A stretch of DNA of 64,000 bases, taken from the NCBI RefSeq assembly GCF_905220365.1, contig NC_061123.1:4154001-4218000 (forward strand). Reading direction: 5' to 3'. Shown here in pieces: positions 48,256-59,649 of the stretch (positions are counted from its first letter, which is position 1; each line of letters opens with the position of its first letter). A program made the translations under genes and the position numbers. Source of the DNA: Vanessa cardui. Its lineage: Eukaryota > Arthropoda > Insecta > Lepidoptera > Nymphalidae. The notes under the pieces are model-generated. The model was given only the letters and a program-made list of their open reading frames with translations, did not search any database and was not told the DNA's origin.

Positions 48256-48392
48256 TCATGTGTTTCGACTCCTTCTGCGTTTCACAAACATAATGATGCC
48301 CTCAATTGTCCATGGAATGACACAACAAAAGTTGCAAACAGCTAGCATGACGAAAGCAATAACATAACTTCCCGTGTAGTCACGAATAAAGC
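48256..48392 (-). CDS. Gene B last coding exon (TM12, C-terminus, TGA stop)
   Basis: 137 nt. With the carried G it encodes GFIRDYTGSYVIAFVMLAV, the conserved R-D-x-T-G-S-Y motif before TM12, then a hydrophobic helix with PWTIEGIIMFV and a basic cytoplasmic tail (KRRRSRNT) before TGA. Acceptor TTTTTTACAG. The equivalent exon of gene A could not be found. Confidence 0.84.
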
Positions 48393-51300
48393 CTGTAAAA
48401 AAACGGCAGAGTCATCACTTGAAAACAAAAATACACGAAAAAGATTTACAGAGTCTTTTGACAAATTCGCGAAACGATAAACAGATTATTGATGTATTTG
48501 ACGTCCAAACTTTGTTATTACAAAAAACGTCGCGTTGACTTCATTATTGACTCGATCTCGTTGTTTTCAAAGGAAAAGAATCAATGCAGGTATAGTGCGA
48601 CACAACTTAGATATAGCATCGGCAAATTCAATAAAACCGATTACTGCAGGTTTATATAACCAATACAAAAACCTCCCTATCGCGCCATTCGACGCTATTC
48701 GTCGCTACAGATTTTCGCGTCAGTTCAACCTGAGAAAGCAAGTGCATGTAAATCGACGTGTCGAATGGACGAATATATTAGGTCATATGATATTACAAAC
48801 GTATTACGTTTGTGTAAAGATCATATTCACATAAGAAATGAATATTGATAAATTTGGATGTGATCGGTTCTACGAATTTTGCTGATGCTACATCTAAGTT
48901 GTGTCGTACTATAACAATATTCAACAAGTCGTTAAAGGAAATATTCCAGTTCCAAATTCAGCTTATATTTTCGTCGAACAAGAAAGTGTGTTTACCGAGC
49001 TCTTTAATATTAATCGAGAAGTTGGTTCAAAGTCTTACAACTTTCTCTACGCTCCTTGCGAAGTTTCACTCAAATGCTCCGCGTTTATAAAACTTTTATC
49101 ATAATTTTGATAAGTGTAAGCTACTGCCCCGTTTTGCTTCTGTTTGTAAAGCAATTTTTAGAATGTTATTTGAACAACAAAAAAACGGTATTACTTTATT
49201 AGCATTTCAATTTATAAAACAGTAATAAGTTCCCATCTCATGAATATTATAAACTTTACAAGATACCTAAATAGTTCGACTGATAAGGTAAATTAATTAT
49301 TCATTAGACTTTAATTATTTGCACGTGGCTGCGAAGTTACGACTTTTTTCGCGGAACTGTAAACTTCCTTCATACATTTAAATATTAATATATATTAAAT
49401 AAAATTTCATTTTAGTTATTCGGTACCGTGTAAGCGATCATTACGTTAATTACAGTCTATCTGATATTAATATTTTTTTGACGATCATCAATTATATCTA
49501 TATAAATCCCATAAATATAACAGTAACGGCCTGTAAATTTCACATCAGCATATTCCACCACGCTGCTCTATGCGGATTGATAGATTCATGTGATGTGATG
49601 TCATGTGACAGAAGTTCGTTAAAATTAGACAGATGTGGGTTTCCTCATAATATTTTCCTTCACTGACGAATTCGAGATTAGAAGCACAAATTGTGTACAT
49701 GGAAATTCAATAGTGCTCGCCTGGGTTTGAACCCGCAATCATCGGGTAAGATGTACGCGCGCTAGCCACTTGACCATCGGCTTTTAATTATAATTCACAT
49801 ATATTTTGTTTAATATTAGCTAACTCTACCATTAACTCCAACCTTACATAGAGAGGAAAATTTAGCCAAACTGATATTATAGCTTACCTATCATCGGTCC
49901 CACGCTCAAGCTGATGCCACCGGCTAAGAGCATATAAAGGCCATACGCTGGTGGGTATTGTTCTATAGGAACGTGTTCAGCCATCACTATAGGCTGCGCT
50001 ATGTGTACTAGAGACCGGAGAGCACCAAGTATTCCCGTCAGTATCAGCATTGGAAGGTATGTGGTGAACTGTATGAAAACTGAAAAATAAAAAATATTGT
50101 AATTACGCATACGTTTCGTATAAAGGACACACCGTCCAATGTCAAGAACGTCATATAATAGTTCCTATATGTGTGTGTGTGCATATGACTACGACACACG
50201 ATCGGTAAGGTTTCGATCGCAAGACAGACAGACAGGTTTACGTACTTTCCGAGGCATGGGTGTGTATTTACTTCCATGCTTCAGACTCCGCGTTGTTACT
50301 GAGATTTTTTTACTAAAAACTTATTATTTTTTGTTAGCCTGACGAAGGGTTTGAACCCTCGTGATCTTTAGGCCTTATATCAAGTCATTAGACTGACGAA
50401 ACAGTACTTAAAGTCCGACTATACAAAATATAGGGCCAAAATGAAAACGAGTAACATATATGTTTTATGCATGTCACAATTGTCAAGAAAATATAAAATA
50501 ATATTATAAAAGTATTTTCTTCTAATCAATAAAATTGTATACAAATCATCGGTCATCGATTTTTAAATTTACTTTGGAGTTCTTTAGTGCCTTTTTTATA
50601 TTTATATTTAAAAGTTGCTAATAGTATCCAATAATGCAAAGGTAAAGACTATTATAATTCAATTTATTATAATGATATGTTTATCATAACTATTCAAAAT
50701 TCTCAAAGAAAACCATCTAGTTTTTTTTATTTTAGTTTACTGCATATAATTCCTTACATAAACAAATTGAAGCCTTGAATATTTTAATACTAATCGTTGG
50801 AATGTTTGAGTTGGCATATTTTTATGGATTTATTATATTTCACTTATATTGTAGAAATATATCGAACAACTCGAAAGGAAGATAAATGAGAAACCACATA
50901 ATACATTCCTGCGTCAACTTGAAATGTGTGGAATTCAAATACAAGGAAATAATTGAATCGTTATTGTTAAAAAGTCCTTTGCAAAAACCACCCTTCCTTT
51001 GTTTATATAACTCCTTTTCTCATAGCTTATATTTTATTCCTTATTATTTGGTTTGGTTTTGGTTTCATATTATTTATTTTTTTTAATTTCATAGTATTAC
51101 ATTACAAAAACATTATTTGGTCAATTCAAAGACATTCTATTCTATATTTAAATTTAAATGTCAACAATATGAAAGTAAATTAAAACTTACCTAATCTGAA
51201 TAATGCGGCGAATAAAGCGCCCGCATAAAACATATAGCGGCTGTTCAGCTTAAAGAATTGTCCCGAAATACCGAGCAATAATCTCGCCGTCATATCCGTT

Positions 51301-54300
51301 GCGCCTCCAACCGCTATGATGTTCGCTATTTCGGCCTGAGAACAGACTTGAAAAATGAATCCCAGAAAAGCAACAGACAACTGAACGTTTATAAACGAAA
51401 ATAAGAGAAGCGGCAAATGCTCGCGTCAGTCATTCTGTTGAGCTTGTTTCGGCTGCAGTTTCTTACCAAAAGAAACGGTAGGGAATACGGACTGAATAAA
51501 TTGTAAACTTTAGATGAGTTAAGAATATGAATTGAAGGCATAAATATAATAGCAACATTAATTAATTAAAGATAGTGGCTTCAGAACTATTCTCCAGGAG
51601 CGGATTTGATACCTCGTTTGTCCCAAGACTATATCAGACTGCCATGGGTAATTTATGTGCAAAGCACTATGGATACTTTATTGAGTATTTAAGTGTTGAC
51701 GTGTGGGTTACGCGATCACTAAATGATCATCTACCAAGTTGAATAATTCTTGAATTTTGACCCATATCTACTAGAACTATAAGGGAGGATTCCCTTATAG
51801 TTCTAGTAGATATGGGTCTTACTCAACTGAGATGTCATGTGCTTAATTAAGGTTTATAATTTTTCTTATGATCATATTTTCATCGATAAACGACAACGTC
51901 ATAAATAAATCGTCATGTAATGTGTTTGTAAACTGAAATTCTGCCACAAATAAACCATAAGAGTAATTTCGTGAAAATAATGTATTCCAAAATTTGAAAA
52001 AGTAAGGTCTTCATCAGCAGTGCAGAACTTATCTTATTTAAGTCCAAACGAAAATGAAAGATGTTAGTTGATTATAGAATAAAGTCTAATCTCTGCTGGC
52101 CCTATATTTAACAGCCATTTCTTATTTATTCAGAAGGGACTGAACAGGCAACGTTGCTAACCTACATAATTATTAACTATCTTATTTAAGAAAGAAGCCT
52201 GTGCTACTGATTAATTTATTTCATGTCATATACATAAAATTTGTTACACAAATCTATATGTATGTTATTAAGAAATTACTTCAGTTTGTTCATATTTCTA
52301 ATATGTTTTTGTAATATAAATACCACATTACAATACCCCTCTATCTTGAAATCAAAGCCTATTTGTATGCGAGAGTGTGTTGACCGCGTTGTGGTTTGTA
52401 TCATTTGTCACCGTAACTGTATACGTTTAAATCAAATCAAAAGTCATAATGATTAAATTAACGTTCAAGTATTAAGTAAAGAAGGAATAATGTCTGATAC
52501 CAAGATTCAGATAATTCAAAATTTCGAAGGTTATTTGCATTATCGCCTCGATAATTGAATTCGAAAATTGAAATGAATTAAAGGAGATAATCGATATTTT
52601 CGAAAGTGGATTTTGACAGTGACATTTGGTCTGATTTTGTCACATGGACAAAATAAAAAAAATATTGTGATAACTCAGTGTGATGCAATTAAAATAAATC
52701 GATTTTCATGGTTTGATTTAAATTAAATTAATAAAATAAATATTATATAAAAATACTATCAAAAGTGTCACTTAATAATAAGTGGTTTTAATGTTGCTGA
52801 ATATGAGCCGTTCAGAGTTTTCTTGTGGTTATCATACACTTTGTTAGTATCGGTATATATTATCAATAATCGAAAATCATTTTCAATACATCAAGTTACA
52901 AAAATAAAAATAAAACATTTAAATATCGAAAGCTCACCCCTTAAAATATAGTAATATTTTGAATAATAATAACGTGTCCTCTAGCACTTATTTCGTTATT
53001 ATTAAGCTGGAGTAGATTTAAATAAATTTTACGTGTGCCTGTGTTTATAATAATAGATTTCGTACTTGAACTAAATGCATCTATGACATGACTCACTGCA
53101 AAATATCACTTTTGAAAGTCCTATTTTTAGATCAAATATGAATTGAATTCAAGGATAACTTGTATAACACGAAAATATATGATGTAAAAGCCTTAATAAT
53201 TTAATCATTTCTACCATATAACCTTAGTCAAAAATAAAAACAACTCAAGTACGTGTAACATATAAACAAATCTACATATCGCCAGTGTAAAGGTACAGTC
53301 TCAATGTTATAACATTGGTGCTTTTGCTTTTCGGCCTTCAAATGATATGTACAGTTAAAATGTAAAATTTACCGTCTGTAAATATCGCTTTTCTGAACAA
53401 AAGCGAGCTTTGTTTAAAAAATGCATGAAGCGTTACTCACCATGCTCATTCACTGTAATGTATATATATTCGTATTATTATAGCCATTATAATACAAATT
53501 AATATTAAATATGTATATTTCAATATTTGTATAAAAAGTATCAAAATTGGCCAGTCATGCTACATTATAATAAAATCTCGTCTACTAAGATTTTAAAAGG
53601 TTTTAAATTAGCCATAAGTAAATCTACGACCTGTTTCGACTTTGTTTCTTAATTAGACTCTAATCGGCACATTTTTTTGGATTATTTAGTAATTCTTTGT
53701 TTCTATTAGTAATCATGTAATATCTTATCATAAAAAAAGTCTTAAGTCTAATTTATTTTCGATTTGAATTGTCTGTAAAACGCACGAAATATTTTTATAA
53801 ACATATAAATTTGTCTATTTTTACGCTAGGTCAAGTCCAAAGAAGTCGTAAATCCGGTTTTTTCTGGTTTAAAGTTATGCATCTACTTTTAGATAATCTA
53901 CTTTATCGCATATGTAAAAAACTAGATACGCTGTCATTAAAATCTAACTCGACATGCATAATATGTAAATAATTTTGAGTTTAAATTATAATAAATTATA
54001 TACGTCAACTTTATTATGAAATACTCAACTTTAAATTTTTACCCGTCAGTCTGTTCGTATCCGTTTATTTTCGGATATTCCATAATAATTAGGATCAAAT
54101 AAGTACAGATGGTGTTCCTAAGCTACCACAATGTAAAATTACATTACGTCCGAATACTCAGTGTTCGTAACTGAATGATAACAGACCAGAAGCAGTTTTT
54201 ATTATATTATATAGTTATAGCATTTTTTTATAATACAATTAATTAAAGAAATATTAATTGCATCAAATGAAATCGAAATCCGTTTTCAATACAGAAGCAT

Positions 54301-57300
54301 TACACTTACTTATTGACTATCAAATCAAACACTACCTCGTGTTCGGAAGTGAAAATATCCAGCCCTGATAAGAACCGGCGAAATGATCTCAGCAGGTTTT
54401 TGTGGCATCCGAAAATTATTGCATTCTGATTACATAATATTATGTAATTATCGTCTTAGAACTGACCGTAGTTACCTAACTATAACTCATATTTTAATTT
54501 ATCACTTATTAACGTCCAGCCCCGCCTTCGCATACTTGCAATTACAAACTTCTAAAACTACTACTTTACTTTACTATATTGTTCATGTATTATATACAAA
54601 AACCTTCATCTCGAATCACTCTATATATTAAAACAAACCGCATCAAAATCCGTTGCGTAGTTTTAAAGATTTAACCATACATACGAATATAGGGACAGAG
54701 AAAGCGACTTTGTTTTATACTAAGTGATAAGGATTTATTTCCTATTCATCGGGTCTGCACGTATTGCACAATTTTCTAATATAGTTATCAGTAGATTTCG
54801 CGTGATGCTTAAATTAACCGTTAACTGTTTTATAATGGAATTGATAATATAATTCGTTGGAATTAATTACCGGTTAAATTGATTTTTTAATTACCTAAGG
54901 TCAATTAATGTCTTACATTTTTAACTAACTGATGTTGATGAGCTGTTGCGTAGTTATACGTCCAATATGAAAATTAAATCTTTGCTGAATCTTTCACTTA
55001 ATCTTTGAGTTTTTTTTTCAAAAGTTTAAAGAGAGATAACTCCGTTCTAACTTCGTGGAGTTATGCAAAGTTTACACCACCTCCTGCCTTCTCTTAAAAT
55101 TGAAGTAATAAAAAACTGTATTAGCAGATGCTTACAAAGTCAGGAAAAATGATTTTATAATATATGTGTTTTAATTTTATAGCTTAGTTTCGTGTTTCAA
55201 TGAGGTATGTTATATAGTGCACAGTGTAAAACAAAGTCGCTTTGTCTGTCCCTATGTCCATTTGTATGCTTAAATCTTTAAAACTACACAACAGATTTTG
55301 ATGCATTTTTTTTTTATAGATAGAGTGATTTGAGAGGATGGTTTTTGTATATAATATATGGTCAATATAGTAAAGAAACACTGATAATTTTGAACAAATT
55401 TTGTAGTATATTTAGTATCAGTATTGCAGCCGTCCGAAGACGGAGAGGGTCGCTAGCACGAATTATAATATATTCATTATACACATTAAAATAAAAAACA
55501 AAGTATTTTTTAAGCTGTTATAAAATGCGTTTATATGTCTTTATGATATAATTTATGTAATCCAACAGATTATCCATTAATAAAAGAGATTCACATAGAT
55601 GGTCTATTAACATAAATTTAATAATTATGTCACAGATCCACATAGCTTATAACAGGTAGAATGTCGTTTTATCTTACTCTTATTCAAATTAACTAATATA
55701 ATACGATAAATTTAAAAATAGAATCCGAATTAAAAGCAAGGAATTTTAAATTCGTCGTATTATTTGTAGTCATTTTTTAGATTAATATTAATAATCGAAT
55801 GTCATTCTAGATATTAGTGATTATTTTATTATCTCGTGGAAATTGGGTTTGGGTCTAGAATTATAGAAGGCAGAATAATATGACTGTATAAGATTTGAAG
55901 TATTTTTATGTCTTAATACAATACCTGTGAAATTTGATGATAGTCATTAAACTCAATTTATTTATCACGCAATATTATCAACTTGCAAAAAAATGCTAAT
56001 ATTTAACCTGATATGTACGTTGGTTTTTATGCACTAATCGATCTTATTAAAAAATGCTTTAGGTAGCCAATTTATTGAGAAAGGTCTTGATATAATCGAT
56101 GACATATGAAACAGCTAGTTTTAGATACCTATCTACTTCAATATTGTGGTATATGGGTACGCACACTTTTCAATTTGGCCGAGTTATTTTGTATATTTTA
56201 CTAGATGTTGAACCCGGGTAAGAAAAATACGCTGCGGTTTACCGCACGCAGTGGTCCCCGTACATCTTAATGTATTAGTACCAAGTATATACTCAGAGTT
56301 AAGACGCTATTCTGGTCGTTATATTTATTATATAACTATATTTGTATTGACTATAAAGCTGGCTAAGCTATATATATTAATAGCGGCCCGTCCCGGCTTA
56401 GTACATAAACCTATATTTTTACATTATATATATATATTTTATGTTGCTTTTTCCAAGACGTTTAACAATCGTCGTTATATTTCAACTCATTTACACAAAA
56501 ACCTTAATAATTATATACCTAAACCATCTTTATGAATTCCTCTGTCCATTAGTGAAAACCGCATGAAACTGTGTTAAGTACTTTTGTAGTCTATCTCGAA
56601 CATACGGACAGACCGAAGCGGCTGGGGAACTTTGTTTTATTATATGTAGTAATAAGGACTTATGTTAGTGTTTAGATATTTATATATGTGTTAATTTTAT
56701 CTATGTGTGTGTGTGTGTATTTACAATCACGTTCGAATGGCCGGTCGGAGTCCATTAAAGTTTGGAATGTAAATTAATCATGCACTTTTTAATTAGACAT
56801 TTAAAAACTTGACGAGCGAAGCGAAGATCTAGCAAGTTCAACACTTTTTATTTATTTTTTATTTTCTGTAGCGAATTTGCTTTAAATTACCGATGAGTGA
56901 AGTTTAAACTTTAGTTCGCGTTTTATAATTAAACATATATTTATTTCCCGGCATATTTAATAGGCTTGACTGATTTTATAATTATGATATAATAAATGTT
57001 CGTTGAAAACGTTCGATATTCTTGATATTATATAATATTGTGTAATAGGTCAACGAGCATACGCTTCTTGACTACAGAGTATTTGATACTCGAATTCAAG
57101 GTAACTATTATTTTAATTTGAACCCGTTATTCGATATACGTCATAACGTTACACGTACTGTATGGATTACTAAATTAAAAATCATAATTAAAATTAAAAT
57201 CAATAAAGCAATGTGATCTTTAATATGATATTAAATTAATAGCTCTAGCTCTGCGCTGCGGTTTTAATTAACTGAAAATTCTTTAATTATAAACTACTAA

Positions 57301-59647
57301 CTAAACTTGCAGATTTACCCTAAGCTTTACCTACAGCGCAGAAACTCTCACATCCTAGTTTAATCATAACACCGATGCCTTTTCCCAGGGCTCAAACTAT
57401 CTCCGTACCAAATTTCATCGAAATCGGTTCAACGGTTTAAGCAGAATAGGCAGTTAGCATAATATCAGATAGATTGATTTACATTTAAGGTTTCTACATC
57501 GTTGAAAATTAAGTGAAAATCATTTTAAAATAATTCATATAAGCAGTGCTAATGTAACCTTCTTAATGATAAAAAATTTCCAATTCCAAATAAATATTAG
57601 AAGCCTTACAATTTAATATTATTCTAGGTTTGGAAAAAGAAGATCTAAAAGATCTAGAATAGATGGCGAAAGATATGTCAGTATTTATAAGAAGGAATGC
57701 AGTTGTTACTTTTTAAAATATAGGTATAGCTGAATAAGGACGAAACAGAGGGTTTTTTGTAATTAATAGAATAAGATCAAAATTTACCTTACTGAGGTTA
57801 TTCTTGTCAAGGAAAAGTGGTTCAAGTGTGAAAAACGTTAAATCCGCAAAGAATGTCATCGACATCCCTAGTATGATGTTGTCATAAACCAAGTCTTTTA
57901 AAAGCGTTAAATCCAAGTATTCTGCAATTGTTTGCCTAAAAAAGAGAATTTTACAAATTTAAACACATTACAAATACATTAGTAGTTCGATGAAGCTAAG
58001 GAAACTCAAGATATTAGACAGAAAAAAATGTAGGAGGTTACAAGGTTAGGCATTGGATTAAAAAAGAAAAGGTACAGATTATAAACGTAATCAAAAATAG
58101 AAACTATAGATCTCCAAAGAGGTTTGACAAAATTTCGCATTGCAAGATTGTTTTTTAAATTTAGAACATTCAAAACAATTTCACATAAAGCACTCCAAGA
58201 AACATAACCTATTCTTTGTACTGTCAACTCGCTGCACATCATGGTATCTAAGACATATGTATCTTATGCTTTTATTGAATATACTAACAATTCACACAAA
58301 CACAGATAAAAAAGTGTTATTGTGATCTTGTTCAAGTAAGTCATAAGTGGTATCTACCCACACATACATTTATATTCTGGGATAGGTTAAATTGTTAAGT
58401 TAATAAGTCAAACTCACCACTTGCCTTCCTTGTTCTTAATGATCGGCATTGGTTCCACGACAATGTTACCGAAGTTGCCCAGACTGGATACCGAAGCGGC
58501 TTTAAACAGGTTCTCTAAGTATACGTTATCGCTGGAGTTGAATTTGCTGTCTGTTCTTGCGTCGCTCGGGATCAGAACTACAGGTATGCTGAGCCTTCTC
58601 GAATCTGTTAACTTTGGAATAAATAATAATCCAGATTCCTTTTGACTATCTTCATAAGATTTCGTATATATATTTTGCACAGATTTTGTGTCCTGTCTTG
58701 TGATATTGTTGGCTTTTAAGAAATCGAATTTGCTATCGTTATCTTCAGAAGCCGGTGTTGGAGGAATAACTGCAAAATTAAACTTAGTTGTAGACACCTT
58801 TTACTCATAATTATAAGGTTATTTAAAAAAATAAAAATATTTTTCTATAATAGCTTTTTATGCTTCATGCCTCTAAATTAATGGGGGTGATTGCTGTCAC
58901 GGTAGTGCATATGTGTGCGTATGAAAACACAGATGCCTTCTTTATCCATTCACTCTCATTTTATCATTCGATAGGATGGCAATCTACTGGACCAACGGCT
59001 TCATGTGCTTTTTGTGACTAACTGGTACCAATGTTCGAATAATAATCACTGGTTAGTTATAATACTAAGTAGTTCATATTTACATATATTTAAGCATCTA
59101 ATGGAATTATTTCTTATGTTAATAAAGATGAAACTCAGGGCTTAAACCTAACCAACTACGAGCCAGACTAGTCACAAATTTGACATATAGTGCATATATA
59201 ATAATATAACGTGTATATACTTACGGACAATTTTTTCGCACGACTTCATTCTTTTCACCATATGCCATTGCACAGGTTGCATGACTAGAGCACCAAATAT
59301 GCTGTGAGCGGAGATTGCACAGAGGATAGCCAATGTCCCTCGGAATCCGTACTCCGTTATCGTAAACTTTATAAACAATGGATACACCATCGTTATCAAT
59401 CCAATTGAAGCCTTACATAAACTTAAATAAAGCACTTTTTTCCTTGTAAAGTAACTATTGAAACTAGTATAGGATACTGGAATTAGTAGACCCATTCCTA
59501 GACCTTGAAGGAACCCATTTGTTACAATTAATTGTGTTGTAGATGACACAAATATGGCTAGGAATGAGGCTAATGTGTAAATAAACGCTCCGATAAGTCC
59601 GACTTGCCTCAGTGATAGTTTCTTGAGGACGATATTCGATGAAAAAC
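48256..59647 (-). CDS. Gene B: SLC16/monocarboxylate-transporter-like MFS carrier (6 exons to the stop, 5' exons not found)
   Basis: Second carrier of the same family on the same strand, upstream of gene A in transcription order. Exons: 59225-59647, 58418-58769, 57788-57935, 51191-51335, 49888-50079, 48256-48392; together 1397 nt, about 465 residues including the end. Seen in order: the N-bundle with FLQGLGMGLLIP and YFTRKK, a long hydrophilic loop of about 117 residues, a TM7 entry with LKDLVY, a TM8 turn with ATDMTARL, LGALRSLVHI in TM10, GPMIG and then GFIRDYTGSY, a classic SLC16 C-terminal motif, and a basic tail KRRRSRN before TGA. The first two exons (about 74 residues if like gene A) are absent from the visible DNA, probably off the right end. 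The intron between 51336 and 57787 is the longest, at about 6.4 kb, and is full of repeats. Substrate unknown. Confidence 0.87.
48593..48911. mobile_element. Tc1/mariner-type MITE, copy 3
   Basis: 319-bp complete copy in the opposite orientation to copies 1 and 2: left end TAGTGCGACACAACTTAGAT, right end (reverse complement) TAGTACGACACAACTTAGAT, TA at both flanks (48591-48592 and 48912-48913). Lies in gene B intron 7, 200 bp from the last exon. Small open frames here are by chance. Confidence 0.85.
49519..49785 (-). mobile_element. tRNA-derived lepidopteran SINE (gene B intron 7)
   Basis: Reverse-complemented, it starts AAGCCGATGGTCAAGTGGCT, has the B box GCGGGTTCAAACCCAGGCGA and the body ATCCGCATAGAGCAGCGTGG, and ends AAATTTACAGGCCGTTACTG. 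About 40 bp before the end are missing compared with the 13498 copy. Confidence 0.78.
49888..50079 (-). CDS. Gene B exon 7 (TM10-TM11)
   Basis: 192 nt, same length as gene A exon 7. Encodes TYLPMLILTGILGALRSLVH, then IVMAEHVPIEQYPPAYGLYM and a helix ending SLSVGPMIG. Compared with gene A, VPHKDFTGAY is replaced by VPIEQYPPAY at the TM10-11 turn. Donor GTAAGC. Confidence 0.84.
50337..50396 (-). mobile_element. tRNA-derived relic (gene B intron 6)
   Basis: The minus strand shows CGAGGGTTCAAACCCTTCG, a possible T arm with a B box, preceded by GACTTGATATAAGGCC. No full cloverleaf was found, so it is a fragment of a tRNA-derived repeat and not a working tRNA. Confidence 0.4.
51191..51335 (-). CDS. 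Gene B exon 6 (TM8-TM9)
   Basis: 145 nt. Begins AEIANIIAVGGATDMTARLL, aligning with the gene A stretch that holds A-D-V-A-G-R, then a helix with YMFYAGALFAALFRLG. The reading frame stays open upstream of the AG acceptor for about 80 bases, but phase and homology put the start at 51335. Donor GTAAGT. Confidence 0.83.
51759..51818. repeat. Perfect 28-bp hairpin with a 4-nt loop (gene B intron 5)
   Basis: Left arm 51759-51786 (starts GACCCATATCTACTAG) and right arm 51791-51818 are exact reverse complements; the loop is GGAT. The flanks are not complementary. No terminator run or known element matches. Confidence 0.85.
54513..54727 (-). mobile_element. Helitron-like element (gene B intron 5)
   Basis: Minus strand: TCACTTAGTATAAAACAAAG after an A, GGTTTTTGTATATAATACAT in the middle, ending GCAAGTATGCGAAGGCGGGG. 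The CTAG end is mutated. The part between follows the 23735 copy closely. Confidence 0.75.
55205..55456 (+). mobile_element. Helitron-like element (gene B intron 5), opposite orientation
   Basis: AAAACAAAGTCGCTTTGTCT, TTAAATCTTTAAAACTACAC, GGTTTTTGTATATAATATAT and TAGTATCAGTATTGCAGCCG in order, ending GAGAGGGTCGCTAG at 55456. The exact TC start is blurred. It lies 480 bp from the inverted copy at 54513-54727. Confidence 0.75.
56392..56652 (-). mobile_element. Diverged Helitron-like element (gene B intron 5)
   Basis: Plus strand: AGCGGCCCGTCCCGGCTTAG at the inverted 3' end and GGAACTTTGTTTTATTATAT at the other end, with ACACAAAAACCTTAATAATT and AAAACCGCATGAAACTGTGT between. A subfamily clearly older than the others. 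Confidence 0.55.
57245..57480. repeat. Possible retroelement or Helitron fragment (gene B intron 5)
   Basis: CTCTGCGCTGCGGTTTTAAT, CCCAGGGCTCAAACTATCTC, CGTACCAAATTTCATCGAAA and GGTTCAACGGTTTAAGCAGA form a series typical of decayed lepidopteran repeats. Class not assignable. Confidence 0.4.
57788..57935 (-). CDS. Gene B exon 5 (TM7)
   Basis: 148 nt. Completes the W codon begun in exon 4 and encodes AEYLDLTLLKDLVYDNII, then a helix with MTFFADLTFFTLEPLF. Same length and phases as gene A exon 5. Donor GTAAAT. Confidence 0.84.
58418..58769 (-). CDS. Gene B exon 4 (long central cytoplasmic loop)
   Basis: 352 nt coding about 117 mostly polar residues (PPTPASEDNDSKF at the start, KEGKW at the end). 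It is rich in S, D, N and K with no membrane helix, so it is the loop joining the two halves. Acceptor TTTGCAG, donor GTGAGT, phase 2. The many Ser, Thr and acidic residues suggest possible phosphorylation or partner binding, which is inference only. The loop is nearly three times that of gene A. Confidence 0.82.
59225..59647 (-). CDS. Gene B exon 3-equivalent (TM2-TM6)
   Basis: 423 nt, entered in phase 1 like gene A exon 3 (399 nt). It encodes a basic turn (VLKKLSLRQ), helices with GAFIYTLASFLAIF and NGFLQGLGMGLLIP, then YFTRKKVLYLSLCKASIGLI, ending with a cytoplasmic stretch KRMKSCEKIV that is longer than in gene A. Acceptor GTTTCAG, donor GTAAGT. Confidence 0.86.
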
Positions 59648-59649
59648 CT

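Noticed and set aside
48535..49104. Three plus-strand frames of 67-99 codons
   Set aside because: The first is almost entirely the complete MITE at 48593-48911 and the other two start at or beside its right end; all sit in gene B intron 7, on the other strand from the gene, with no domain.
50337..50396. Functional tRNA gene
   Set aside because: Only a T-arm-like stretch with a B box; no paired acceptor stem, D arm or anticodon arm could be drawn.
56701..56722. (GT)n and (AT)n tracts as regulatory sites
   Set aside because: Short simple repeats, also near 50170, 56430 and 60935; common in insect DNA and with no further signal.
58421..58645. 74-codon plus-strand frame
   Set aside because: Antisense shadow of gene B exon 4, whose frame joins correctly to both neighbours.
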